A DNA stretch of 64,000 nucleotides from an uncultured Myxococcales bacterium (GTDB lineage: Bacteria; Myxococcota_A; UBA9042). Positions 8,699-16,533 of this stretch are shown one piece after another (within the stretch, counting starts at the first letter, position 1; every line of letters begins with the position of its first letter). The stretch covers positions 1 through 64,000 of the forward strand of contig CAIYWC010000092.1 of assembly GCA_903929795.1 (NCBI GenBank), given 5' to 3'. Position numbers and translations under genes: made by a program. The notes under the pieces were generated by a model. It saw only the letters and a list, made by a program, of their open reading frames with translations. It did no database searches and was not told the DNA's origin.

Positions 8699-9604
8699 AT
8701 GTCCGACCGGTACTTCCGTCCGCCGTACGTCTCCGCCTTTCGGGTTCTGGCGCCGATTATCTGGGACAATCCCGGCGATCCGACCATTCTGGGCGACACG
8801 GAAATCAACGCGGAGCCGCTGCTGGCGCACCTGGAAGCGCACCATCACAAGACCGGACAGAAGCTGACGGTCACCCACGCGGTGGCGCGCGCGGTGGCGT
8901 CGGTGCTGGGCGCGCACCCGGATCTCAACTGTCTGGTGCGGCGCGGGCGGATTTGGATGCGGCGCGACGTGGACGTGTTTTGCCAAGTAGCGGTGCCGCA
9001 CGAGGATGGCAAGAAGCTGGCGGGCGCGGATCTGTCCGGCGCGGTAATCCGCCAAGCCGACAAGCGGACGATGGGCGAGATCGCGGCGGAACTGCAGGCG
9101 TCCGCGGACCGGATTCGCCGCCACGACGACCCGATGCTCAAGCAAACCAAGCAGATGCTGACCGTCCTGCCGCCCTTTTTGTCCAAGCCGTTCCTGCGGT
9201 TGTTGGCCTATTTGACCCACGACTGGGGGATCAATCTGACCTGGATGGGCGTGCCGGACGACCCTTTTGGCTCGATCATGGTGACCTCGCTGGGCATGTA
9301 CGGCATCCGGTTTGCGTACGCGCCGCTGTTTCCCAACGCGCGGGCGCTCGGCGTGCTGCTGGTCGGCGGCGTGCACGAGCGGGCGGCGGTGGTCCATGGT
9401 CAGGTCGTCGTGCAAAAAGCCCTGCCGCTGTGCATCGCGATGGACCACCGCGTCATCGATGGCCTCCAGGCGTCGGTGTTCTCGCGCGAGTTGATTCGCC
9501 GCTTGGAGAATCCGGCGCTGCTGGACGATCTGAGCTGGTCTGTGCCGCGTCCCTACCATCCATCGACCGGCATTCTCGCCGCGGATCCGGTGGCAAAAGC
9601 CTGA
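8699..9604 (+). CDS. 2-oxo acid dehydrogenase E2-type acyltransferase without lipoyl domain
   Basis: This 301-residue protein consists only of the catalytic (CAT-like) domain of dihydrolipoamide acyltransferases. The active-site motif DHRVIDG is present near residue 249, with the catalytic His and Asp, and PFGSIMVTSLGM resembles the strand that shapes the acyl-CoA channel. It lacks the lipoyl and E1/E3-binding domains of true E2 subunits. It is therefore more likely a stand-alone acyltransferase that uses acyl-CoA than part of a dehydrogenase complex. GAGGAG 6 bp upstream fixes the ATG at 8699. Its neighbours, a START protein and an amidohydrolase, suggest a role in making or remodelling an acylated compound. 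The substrate is unknown. Confidence 0.82.
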   Translation: MSDRYFRPPYVSAFRVLAPIIWDNPGDPTILGDTEINAEPLLAHLEAHHHKTGQKLTVTHAVARAVASVLGAHPDLNCLVRRGRIWMRRDVDVFCQVAVPHEDGKKLAGADLSGAVIRQADKRTMGEIAAELQASADRIRRHDDPMLKQTKQMLTVLPPFLSKPFLRLLAYLTHDWGINLTWMGVPDDPFGSIMVTSLGMYGIRFAYAPLFPNARALGVLLVGGVHERAAVVHGQVVVQKALPLCIAMDHRVIDGLQASVFSRELIRRLENPALLDDLSWSVPRPYHPSTGILAADPVAKA

Positions 9605-9620
9605 GCTTTCGGAGATCTTC

Positions 9621-12062
9621 ATGACATCGCGCCGCTGGAGCCTCCTGCCTTTTTGCCTCGCGCTCGGGCTCGCTGCCTGCGCCGCCAAGGAAGCCGCGCC
9701 CGACAAGACGGTCACGATCCGCTGGACCAGCTATGGCGTGCCGCACATCACGGCATCCAGCTGGCAGGGCTTGGGCTTTGGCCAAGGCTACGCCTTCGCC
9801 AAGGAGAACATTTGCACGCTCGCCGACCAGATCGTCAAGGTGCGCAGTGAACGCGCGCGCTGGTTCGGTCCAGGCGAGCTCAGTGCCAACGTCAACAGCG
9901 ACTTGGCATACAAGGCGATGCAGGTGGTGAGCCACGCACAGCAGTTTTGGGACACGCAGGTCTCGTCGCGTTCGCAGGACATGCTGACCGGCTATGCGGC
10001 CGGCTACAACGCGCGGCTGGCGGAAGTCGGCAAGGATGGGCTGCCGTCGCCGTGCAAGGGCGCGGCGTGGGTCCAGCCGATCACGGCGCTCGATCTGCTG
10101 GCCTACTACGCGGACTTGGGCGAGCTGGCCTCCGCGCGCAACTTCAAGGATTACTTGACGATTGCTCATCCGCCGCTGGCGTCGACGCGCATGGACTGGC
10201 CGCGCTGGCTCCATCCGGCGGCGGAAAATGAGCGCGCCCTGGCGTTTGGCAAGGAGCTGGACCCGCTGCGGATGATGCAAATCGGCTCCAATGGCTGGGG
10301 CCTGGGCAAGGACAAGACGGCGGACGGCCACGGCGCGGTGCTCGCAAACCCGCATTTTCCCTGGTTCGGCGAGCTGCGGCTGTGGGAGTCGCACCTGACG
10401 ATTCCCGGCGATGTCGACGTCGCGGGTGCGTCGCTGATGGGCGTCGGCGGCGTGCTGATCGGCCACAACCAGCACGTCGCGTGGACGGAGACCGTGTCGG
10501 CGTCGCGCAAGTTCACGGTCTACAAGCTGAAATTGCTGCCCGGCGATCCGACGAGCTACACGGTCGACGGCGTCGTCCACAAGATGACAAGCCACGACGA
10601 GACCATCCAGATCCTGCAGACCGACGGGACGCTCAAGCCCATGACGCAGACGTTTTGGAAGTCGGACGTCGGGCCGATCCTCGTCGTCGGCGGCGTGGGC
10701 GAATGGACGACGGAGTCCGTGTTCACGCTCCGCGATGCCAACGCCAACAACGGCCGGCTGATCGACCACTTTCTCGGCTTTTCGGTGACGACGTCGGTGG
10801 CGGACCTGCAGTCCGTCTGCCAAAGCGTGCAGGGCAATCCATGGACGAACACGATGGCGGCCGACGATCAGGGCAACGCGTTCTACACCGAGTCGCACAG
10901 CACGCCGAACGTCTCGCAGGCGACGATGGACGCGTGGGCGGCGGATCAGGACATGATCGTCGGCATCCTGCGGCAAAACGGCGTGGTGCTGCTGGACGGC
11001 TCGACCTCGGCCAACGATTGGGTGGTCAAGCCGGGCGCGCGCGAGGACGGGCTGACGCCGTGGGCCGAGACGCCGCACTTAGCGCGGACGGACTTCGTGT
11101 TCAACGCGAACGACTCGCACTGGCTGACCAACCCCCTGGAATTGCTGGAAGGCTACGGTGGCATGTACGGCCCGGAGCGGACCGCGCGATCGGTGCGCAC
11201 GCGGATGAACCTGACATTTTTGCAAGGCACGGGCGCAGACGCGGCGGCGGGCGCGGACGGCAAATTCACCCAGGACGAGCTGACTGCGATGTTCATGAAC
11301 GACCACATCCACTCGGCGGATCTCATGCTGCCGGACCTGCTGACGGCCTGCACGGGCGTGACCCAGATGCAAGTTGCCGCAACGACAGTGGATGTTGGCG
11401 CGGCGTGCGACATCCTGAGTAAGTGGGATCGGACGGCGACGCCCGCGGGCAAGGGCGCGCTGCTGTGGCGCGAATTCTGGTACGACGCGAATAACCCCGG
11501 TTGGGCACACGCATTTGCGGTCGCGGACCCGGTCGGTACGCCGTATGGCATGCCGCTGGCGCCGACCGGCACGGACAATCCGGGCGTGCAGGCGCTCGCG
11601 CGCGCGGTGCTGGCGCTGCAAAATGCCAAAATCCCCTTGGACGCCGCGGTGCCGGATTTCGAGTACACGCTCAAGGGCGCGGATCGACTGGCGATTCATG
11701 GCTCGGATGATCCCGAAGGCGCATTCCAGGTCGTCGGCTGGGTCGACGGCGAGAACGACACGATCCTGCCGGCGTTGCGGATGACGCCGCCCAAGAACGC
11801 GCCTGGCGCGTCAGGTCTGGCCGTGGGCGACGGCTATCCAGTCAACTATGGCTCGAGCTTCGTGATGGTCTGCATGTTGACCGCTGACGGGCCAAAGTCC
11901 AAGGCGGTCCTGACCTATGGCCAGTCCAGTGACCCGCTGAGTCCGCAGTTCACGGATCAGGCCAAGCTCTTCGCCCAGCGGCAATTTCGCGACATGCCTT
12001 TCACGGATGCGGAGATCGCCGCCGATCCGAACCTGACCACGCAGACGTTGACGATGCCTTGA
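9621..12062 (+). CDS. Penicillin acylase family lipoprotein (Ntn hydrolase)
   Basis: This 813-residue protein belongs to the penicillin amidase/acyl-homoserine-lactone acylase family of N-terminal-nucleophile hydrolases, which cleave amide bonds to acyl side chains. It has a lipobox (LAAC) instead of a plain signal peptide, so it is probably membrane-anchored. The early WTSYGVPHITA and FGQGYAFAKEN segments are typical of the alpha chain. Autoproteolysis is expected before Ser223 in IGSNGWGLG, which would be the nucleophile of the beta chain, followed by NPHFPW and HNQHVAWTET. GGAG precedes the ATG at 9621, 16 bp after the acyltransferase stop. Family members quench acyl-homoserine lactones or process acyl-peptides; which applies here is unknown. 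Confidence 0.92.
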   Translation: MTSRRWSLLPFCLALGLAACAAKEAAPDKTVTIRWTSYGVPHITASSWQGLGFGQGYAFAKENICTLADQIVKVRSERARWFGPGELSANVNSDLAYKAMQVVSHAQQFWDTQVSSRSQDMLTGYAAGYNARLAEVGKDGLPSPCKGAAWVQPITALDLLAYYADLGELASARNFKDYLTIAHPPLASTRMDWPRWLHPAAENERALAFGKELDPLRMMQIGSNGWGLGKDKTADGHGAVLANPHFPWFGELRLWESHLTIPGDVDVAGASLMGVGGVLIGHNQHVAWTETVSASRKFTVYKLKLLPGDPTSYTVDGVVHKMTSHDETIQILQTDGTLKPMTQTFWKSDVGPILVVGGVGEWTTESVFTLRDANANNGRLIDHFLGFSVTTSVADLQSVCQSVQGNPWTNTMAADDQGNAFYTESHSTPNVSQATMDAWAADQDMIVGILRQNGVVLLDGSTSANDWVVKPGAREDGLTPWAETPHLARTDFVFNANDSHWLTNPLELLEGYGGMYGPERTARSVRTRMNLTFLQGTGADAAAGADGKFTQDELTAMFMNDHIHSADLMLPDLLTACTGVTQMQVAATTVDVGAACDILSKWDRTATPAGKGALLWREFWYDANNPGWAHAFAVADPVGTPYGMPLAPTGTDNPGVQALARAVLALQNAKIPLDAAVPDFEYTLKGADRLAIHGSDDPEGAFQVVGWVDGENDTILPALRMTPPKNAPGASGLAVGDGYPVNYGSSFVMVCMLTADGPKSKAVLTYGQSSDPLSPQFTDQAKLFAQRQFRDMPFTDAEIAADPNLTTQTLTMP

Positions 12063-12201
12063 CCGGTCGCGCGCATCACTCAAGTGGGGACGTTGAGCGC
12101 GTCGCGTCGCGTTCTATCCGTCCATCGATTGGCGCGCAGTTTTCTGAAATCATTGATGTTCGTCGTAAAGACTCGCGGCGAACAGGCGGCGCGCGACCGT
12201 T

Positions 12202-12230
12202 TTGCAACGGTCCCATTTGGGTGATAGCAT
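12202..12230 (+). promoter_or_regulatory. Predicted housekeeping promoter
   Basis: TTGCAA (12202-12207) and TAGCAT (12225-12230) are separated by 17 bp and lie 32 bp before the START-domain gene at 12262. This is one of the clearest examples of the window's promoter pattern. Confidence 0.55.
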
Positions 12231-12261
12231 CGCCCGGTTACCCGACTTGGAGACGCTCACG

Positions 12262-12960
12262 ATGTTGCACCAGTTCAAGCGCCGCTCTGCCCTCGCGATT
12301 TGCCTTGCGCTGACGCTGCTGGCCACTGCCGGCTTCGCGCAGGAAGGCACGTGGGAAAGCATTGGCGTCCACGATGGCGTCAGGGTCTGGCGCAAGCAGG
12401 TCCCGGGCAGCGACCTCTTCGCGTTCAAGGGCGAGATCGTCACGAACTTGCATATCGGCAAGATCATGACGACTTTTCTTGACCGGGATCAGCGCAAGTT
12501 CTGGGTCGACCGCTTCGCCGAGCAGAAGATGCTGGAGAAGCCCAATCCGTATTCGGAAACCTACTGGATTCGCTTTGGTTTGCCGTTTCCAATTTCCGAC
12601 CGCGACTACGTGCTCAAAGCCGACGGGCAGGTCGACAACGCCGCGCATGTCTTCACAGCGCGCATCAAGTCGACCGTTGACGGCCGCAAGGGGCCAGACG
12701 ACTGCTGCGTCCGCGCGGAGGCCAAGAACACGTACTACCGGTTTGAGGCGATTCCCGGCTCGGAAAAGACCAAACTGACGGTGGAAGTGCACACGGATCC
12801 CAAGGGTTCGCTGCCGGACTGGCTGATCAACCTCATCCAGAAGAAGTGGCCGTCCAAGACGCTGTCGGGGCTGATTGCCCGGGCGCGGACGCAGAACCAG
12901 ATTCAGCCGGAATTTGCCAATTGGCACGATGCGCCAGCCGCTGCACCTGCCGCGCCCTGA
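12262..12960 (+). CDS. Secreted START-domain (SRPBCC) protein
   Basis: This third START-domain paralog has 232 residues and a signal peptide ending in TAGFAQ. Conserved elements are the FPISDRDYVLKADG segment (the equivalent of WPVxDRD in the other two) and GSLPDWLINLIQKKWPSKTLSG near the end. The tail is Ala/Pro-rich. It is the most divergent of the three, with a CC pair (DDCCVRAEAK) absent from the others. GGAG lies 10 bp upstream of the ATG at 12262, and a good promoter precedes it, so it is probably transcribed separately from the acylase. A periplasmic lipid-binding role is inferred from the fold. Confidence 0.83.
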   Translation: MLHQFKRRSALAICLALTLLATAGFAQEGTWESIGVHDGVRVWRKQVPGSDLFAFKGEIVTNLHIGKIMTTFLDRDQRKFWVDRFAEQKMLEKPNPYSETYWIRFGLPFPISDRDYVLKADGQVDNAAHVFTARIKSTVDGRKGPDDCCVRAEAKNTYYRFEAIPGSEKTKLTVEVHTDPKGSLPDWLINLIQKKWPSKTLSGLIARARTQNQIQPEFANWHDAPAAAPAAP

Positions 12961-13072
12961 GCGAGTCGCGCCGCCCGAAATCGCACACCAGAAGCTTGCG
13001 ATGCGGCCGCTCCCCGTCCGCACCCCCACAGCTCCGGCCGCAGACTTGGGTGACGGAGATCGGTCAGCACAT

Positions 13073-13849
13073 CTAGACGACCCGCACACCCACGTCCGCA
13101 AGGCCGGGCACCCGCAGGCTCACGCGCGTCCCCGCGCGCAGGGGCTCCGCCAGCGTCGCAGCGCCAGTCAGGATGATCGAGTCAGCGGGCAGACTGATGC
13201 CGAAATCCGTCAACAAGTCCATAAGTTGTACCAAGGACTCGATGGGATGCCCGGAGATGTCAGCCGACGAACCGCGCTGGACAACGTGCGCGTCGATCGC
13301 CATGGTCATCGGCAGGTCCGCGATTTCGCATGGCGCCTGCCACGGCCCCAGCACGAATCGCCAGCTCGACGCATTGTCGGCAATCACGTCCGGCAGAGAA
13401 AAGTACTGGAAGCCAACATAGCGCGAATCCAGCACTTCCAGGGCCGCGCAGACACCGTCGACGGCCTCCCAGGCCTCCGCGCGCGTCACCCGCCCCGCCA
13501 GCGCGTGCCCGAGGCGCAGGGCGATCTCCGGCTCGATCTTGGGGTGCACGCCGTCCGCCCGCCGCAGTTCGCCGTCGTTGGGCACCAGCATCGCGTCCGT
13601 CAACACGCCCCAGATCGCGCGGTCCAAGTTCATCTGCTGGCGTTTGGCCGCCGACGTCAGGCCCATCTTCCAGCCGACAATGTGCTCGCCGCGCGCCAGC
13701 CGGAGCCCAATGCCGGCCATCATGACGCGATACGCCGCGTTGACGCTCAAGTCGGCGACATCCTCGGTCAACCGCCCGATTTCCTGACGATTTAGCAGCG
13801 CCGCGTCCAGTCGTTCGGCGAGCGTTTGGGTCTGTTCGAGGCTGAGCAT
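13073..13849 (-). CDS. 2-keto-4-pentenoate hydratase / 4-oxalocrotonate decarboxylase family
   Basis: This 258-residue cytoplasmic protein belongs to the FAH-like MhpD/DmpE/DmpH family, which hydrates 2-hydroxypentadienoate or decarboxylates 4-oxalocrotonate in meta-cleavage of aromatics. Typical segments are IVGWKMGLTSAAKR, KIEPEIALRLG with the metal-binding Glu residues, and the closing LTGAATLAEPLRAGTRV. The usual length is about 260. No other meta-cleavage gene is nearby, so the physiological reaction is uncertain and I give no gene symbol. The ATG at 13849 is preferred over an upstream in-frame codon because the protein then starts at the family's normal position. The gene is isolated and convergent with the START gene. 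Confidence 0.88.
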   Translation of the reverse strand: MLSLEQTQTLAERLDAALLNRQEIGRLTEDVADLSVNAAYRVMMAGIGLRLARGEHIVGWKMGLTSAAKRQQMNLDRAIWGVLTDAMLVPNDGELRRADGVHPKIEPEIALRLGHALAGRVTRAEAWEAVDGVCAALEVLDSRYVGFQYFSLPDVIADNASSWRFVLGPWQAPCEIADLPMTMAIDAHVVQRGSSADISGHPIESLVQLMDLLTDFGISLPADSIILTGAATLAEPLRAGTRVSLRVPGLADVGVRVV

Positions 13850-13881
13850 GGGCTGACTCCGCGGATAGTGGTCTGGCTGAC

Positions 13882-13910
13882 ACCATCGCCACACTCTGCG
13901 CGTGCGTCAA
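13882..13910 (-). promoter_or_regulatory. Possible promoter of hydratase-like gene
   Basis: Read on the minus strand, TTGACG (13910-13905) is followed after 17 bp by GATGGT (13887-13882). The -35 element is good and the -10 weak. It lies about 33 bp upstream of the hydratase start. Confidence 0.35.
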
Positions 13911-14021
13911 GGGCCGCACAGTTCGACTGGCCTTTTTGATCGCCTGAGGTTGACGGCGACCGCGCGCTCCCTGAGAATATTCTTATTCAAACTTCCCTTC
14001 GGGGCAGTCGTGATGCGGCGA

Positions 14022-14057
14022 CCACGGACCTGCACTTGGGGAAGGGCAGGTCCGTGG
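14022..14057. repeat. Perfect 12-bp inverted repeat upstream of a sigma-54 promoter
   Basis: CCACGGACCTGC (14022-14033) is perfectly repeated in inverse orientation at 14046-14057, with a 12-bp spacer. No T-tract follows on either strand, so it is not an obvious terminator. It lies 119 bp upstream of the sigma-54 promoter at 14176, a typical distance for an activator site, but could also be an RNA hairpin. Confidence 0.6.
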
Positions 14058-14175
14058 CTGCGGCATCTGTCCGCTCGCTGAATGGATTGCGCCGGCGCTG
14101 CGTTGATGGAACAGGGCCGCGGCCTCGCGCCGTCAGGTCCAAACCGCCAAGGTGAATGCAGAGCGCGTCTGGAGT

Positions 14176-14191
14176 TGGCGCGAATTTTGCA
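14176..14191 (+). promoter_or_regulatory. Sigma-54 promoter of monoheme cytochrome gene
   Basis: TGGCGCGAATTTTGCA has the invariant GG (14177-14178) and GC (14189-14190) with exactly 10 bp between them, as required for RpoN. The start would be near 14202, about 110 bp before the cytochrome ATG. The downstream neighbours include an NtrC-type activator, which supports the call. Confidence 0.65.
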
Positions 14192-14314
14192 GTAGCCTGC
14201 GTCCGTCTCTCAGTGTGCTCGCGCGCGCTGTCGGGCATGGACGCTCTGCCGGGTCTCGCCCGTGGGAGCCCGCACTTTCCGGCCCGCGTGGCCCAACTGG
14301 AAGAGGAGATTCTC

Positions 14315-14662
14315 ATGCGTCGTATTATTCTCGCGTTTGCTGTGACTGCCCTGACCGCTGCTCCGTTCGCTGCCCAGGCTGCGACGGGCAAGGAAATTTT
14401 TACTGAGCAAAAGTGCAACAAATGCCATAAGATCACCAGCGAAGGCATCGCGCCCCTGGAAGAAAAGCCGACCATCATCGACTTGTCCGGGGTGGGCAAG
14501 GATCACGATGTGGCCTGGTTCAAGGGCTGGCTGAACAAGGAGATCGAGCGCGACTCGATCGTCAAGAAGGGCGAGAAGGCCAAGCACAAGATCCAGTTCA
14601 AGGGAACGCCCGCCGAACTGGACACCTTGGCTGCGTGGTTGAAGACGCTGACCAAGAAGTAG
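14315..14662 (+). CDS. Periplasmic monoheme cytochrome c without Met ligand
   Basis: This 115-residue c-type cytochrome has a signal peptide cleaved near AAQAATG and one heme site CNKCH (Cys34, Cys37, His38). Its class I fold closes with FKGTPAELDTLAAWLKTL. There is no methionine anywhere after the initiator, and the position where class I cytochromes carry the axial Met reads KHKIQFKGT. His91 is therefore a candidate sixth ligand, which would give a low-potential bis-His heme. AAGAGGAG precedes the ATG at 14315. It has its own sigma-54 promoter and terminator and lies next to an electron-transfer locus, so a shuttle between inner and outer membrane cytochromes is a reasonable inference. Confidence 0.9.
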   Translation: MRRIILAFAVTALTAAPFAAQAATGKEIFTEQKCNKCHKITSEGIAPLEEKPTIIDLSGVGKDHDVAWFKGWLNKEIERDSIVKKGEKAKHKIQFKGTPAELDTLAAWLKTLTKK

Positions 14663-14689
14663 ACTGAGAGCCCGCACGCGGGCGACCGC

Positions 14690-14732
14690 GGATCCCCGGT
14701 TTGGCGCACGCTGAGCCGGGGATTCGCATTTT
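14690..14732 (+). terminator. Rho-independent terminator of cytochrome gene
   Basis: A GC-rich stem containing ATCCCCGGT / GCCGGGGAT, with a 14-nt loop, is followed by CATTTTTG. It lies about 28 bp after the cytochrome stop. Confidence 0.75.
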
Positions 14733-14772
14733 TGCGCAGTGCGTTGGGCTGAACGAGCCATGTGACCGCGTT

Positions 14773-14806
14773 GCCGAAAATTCGGCATTCCTGCCGAAAT
14801 TTCGGC
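14773..14806. promoter_or_regulatory. Pair of 14-bp palindromes (candidate activator sites)
   Basis: GCCGAAAATTCGGC (14773-14786) and GCCGAAATTTCGGC (14793-14806) are spaced 20 bp start to start, so they lie on nearly the same face of the helix. The arms GCCGAA/TTCGGC are perfect and only the central two bases vary. Identical sites occur between the divergent respiratory operons near 24.5 kb. They probably bind the NtrC-family regulator encoded just downstream. Confidence 0.65.
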
Positions 14807-14872
14807 TGATTGACAAAGTCTTGGTAATTCAAAGCCTTGACCTTTCACCGCCGTGACGTCGCCGGTGCCGCT

Positions 14873-14886
14873 GCCGAAAATTCGGC
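14873..14886. promoter_or_regulatory. Third 14-bp palindrome upstream of kinase/activator operon
   Basis: GCCGAAAATTCGGC is identical to the site at 14773 and lies 85 bp before the kinase ATG. Its place next to a promoter-like element suggests autoregulation of the two-component operon. Confidence 0.6.
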
Positions 14887-14905
14887 GGACTTCGGGTAGG
14901 CCTCA

Positions 14906-14934
14906 CTGGCATCGGCGGTCGGTTCTGGTACGCT
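14906..14934 (+). promoter_or_regulatory. Weak sigma-70-like promoter of kinase operon
   Basis: CTGGCA (14906-14911) and TACGCT (14929-14934) are 17 bp apart. I found no GG-N10-GC sigma-54 element between the last palindrome and the kinase start, so the operon may use a housekeeping promoter. Confidence 0.3.
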
Positions 14935-14970
14935 AGGTCGGCTTCAACGCCACGCAATGGCTGCCCGCAG

Positions 14971-16533
14971 ATGACTGGACTCCCTACGGCCCTCACTTCG
15001 CTGCAAAAGCACGACGCGATGCGCGCCGAGCGGCTGCCCGATTGCGTAGGACAGCGGCAGGAAAGTGACTCGCCTCTATCGAATATGCAAACGGCCTGCG
15101 AGATTGGTCCGCATTGTGCAGATTGTCCCCGGATGGAGGATCTGCCCGTGCCTGTGCTTCGGATCGAAAGCCCGCGTGAATCAGCGGAGGTCGCATTCCA
15201 GCTGCCCGAGCCTGAGGAATTGGTCGAGCGGCTGAACTGGTTCGTACGCCTGCGCTGGCGCGCGTCGGCAGCGATTCTGGGCGTGATCTTGCTGGCGAGC
15301 GCGCTCAACCTGGTCGAGGCAAAGACGACGCTTTTTGCCTTGGGTCTCGCGCATTTGTTGGGCAACGTCGCCTTCAATGCGATCGCCAAGCGCGTCTCGG
15401 CGACGACGTCGAGGCAAGTCCTGCAGAACTTGCTCACGCTGCAAATCGTCTTTGATCTGGCGATGTTGATGTACTTGCTGCATTTCGCCGGCGGCGCGGA
15501 CAACCCGTTCATGATGCTCGCGGTCTTTCACATGGCGTTCGCCGGCATGTTGCTGCCGCTGCGCAAGGCCCTGGCGATTGGCGTCTTTACCGGACTGCTG
15601 TACGCCACGATGGTGCTGGCTGAGTCTGCTGGCGTCCTGGCGCACTACCCGCTGCTGATTGGCAGCGTCGCGCAGGTGGCGACGCCGCCGCGCTTGTGGA
15701 GTTCGCCTTTGTATATGCTGGGTTACATTGCGGCATTTTTTCTCACTGGCTTGGGCGTGATCATCTTTGTCCACGACCTCGTGCACCGGATTCGTGAAGC
15801 GGAGGCGCTCCGTCGCCAGCACGCGCAAGTCGCCCAGGCGCGCGAACGGTTGGCCCGCATCGGTAGCCTGGTGGCTGGTGTGGCACACACGATTCGCAAT
15901 CCGCTGCACGGGGTGCTGAGCTGCATCGACATGCTGCAGCAGCGGGTCGATCGCCAAGACGGGAGCGCGGCGGAGATCCTGGACTTGATGACGGAAGGCG
16001 TGAACCGCATTGAGAATGTGACGAGCCGGCTGCTCGTGTTGGCGCGCGAAACGCCGACGCCGTCGGTTCCGGTGGATATTGGACTGCTGGTGCAGGACGC
16101 GCTGCAGTTCTCCGAAGTGCGTGCGCGGACGCGTGGGGTGGAAGTTCGTCTGGAGATTCAGGAAGTGTCGCCGCTGGCTGTGAACACGGAGCGCTTGACG
16201 GACGCGGTGAGCAACCTCATCGACAACGCCATCGATGCCTGCGCCGCGAACGACAGCGTGACCGTGAGGATTCAGCCGACGCCGGCGCCGCTGGAAGGCG
16301 TGCGCATCGAAGTCGCGGACACGGGAACAGGAATCGCTGAGGAGGAGATCGCCAAGATATTCGAGCCGTTCTTCACGACCAAGCCGGTCGGTGAAGGTAC
16401 GGGGCTGGGACTTGCGATTACGCGTCAGGTTGTGGAAGACCACGATGGCGACATCCGGGTGACCAGCCAACTTGGCTCCGGGACGACGATTTGCATCGAC
16501 CTGCCGCTGAGACCGTCGGCGAGGGCGGCATGA
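14971..16533 (+). CDS. Membrane sensor histidine kinase with RegB-type quinone motif
   Basis: This 520-residue kinase has about six transmembrane helices (residues 95-270) followed by a kinase core. The loop GGADNPF at 174-180 matches the GGxxNPF signature of the RegB/PrrB/ActS family, which senses the redox state of the ubiquinone pool. The core has the H-box VAHTIRNPLHG (His306), N-box LIDNAIDAC, G1 DTGTGI, FEPFFTTK and G2 GTGLGLAI. The N-terminal extension holds four cysteines (25, 43, 49, 52), but no clear ribosome-binding site fixes the ATG at 14971, and ATG 15133 would remove them. It overlaps the sigma-54 activator gene by 4 bp (ATGA), so the two are cotranslated partners. Palindromes upstream suggest autoregulation. 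Confidence 0.93.
   Translation: MTGLPTALTSLQKHDAMRAERLPDCVGQRQESDSPLSNMQTACEIGPHCADCPRMEDLPVPVLRIESPRESAEVAFQLPEPEELVERLNWFVRLRWRASAAILGVILLASALNLVEAKTTLFALGLAHLLGNVAFNAIAKRVSATTSRQVLQNLLTLQIVFDLAMLMYLLHFAGGADNPFMMLAVFHMAFAGMLLPLRKALAIGVFTGLLYATMVLAESAGVLAHYPLLIGSVAQVATPPRLWSSPLYMLGYIAAFFLTGLGVIIFVHDLVHRIREAEALRRQHAQVAQARERLARIGSLVAGVAHTIRNPLHGVLSCIDMLQQRVDRQDGSAAEILDLMTEGVNRIENVTSRLLVLARETPTPSVPVDIGLLVQDALQFSEVRARTRGVEVRLEIQEVSPLAVNTERLTDAVSNLIDNAIDACAANDSVTVRIQPTPAPLEGVRIEVADTGTGIAEEEIAKIFEPFFTTKPVGEGTGLGLAITRQVVEDHDGDIRVTSQLGSGTTICIDLPLRPSARAA

Noticed and set aside
7634..9715. Long minus-strand frame covering START and acyltransferase genes
   Set aside because: Arg/His-rich shadow composition; the plus-strand genes have ribosome-binding sites and catalytic motifs.
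14773..14886. GCCGAA-N2-TTCGGC palindromes as transcription terminators
   Set aside because: A two-base centre cannot form a normal RNA loop without losing pairs, no T-tract follows, and the real terminator of the cytochrome gene lies earlier at 14690.
14887..14970. Sigma-54 promoter for the kinase operon
   Set aside because: TGGCAT at 14907 looks like a -24 element, but the required GC at the -12 position is CG, so GG-N10-GC is not satisfied.
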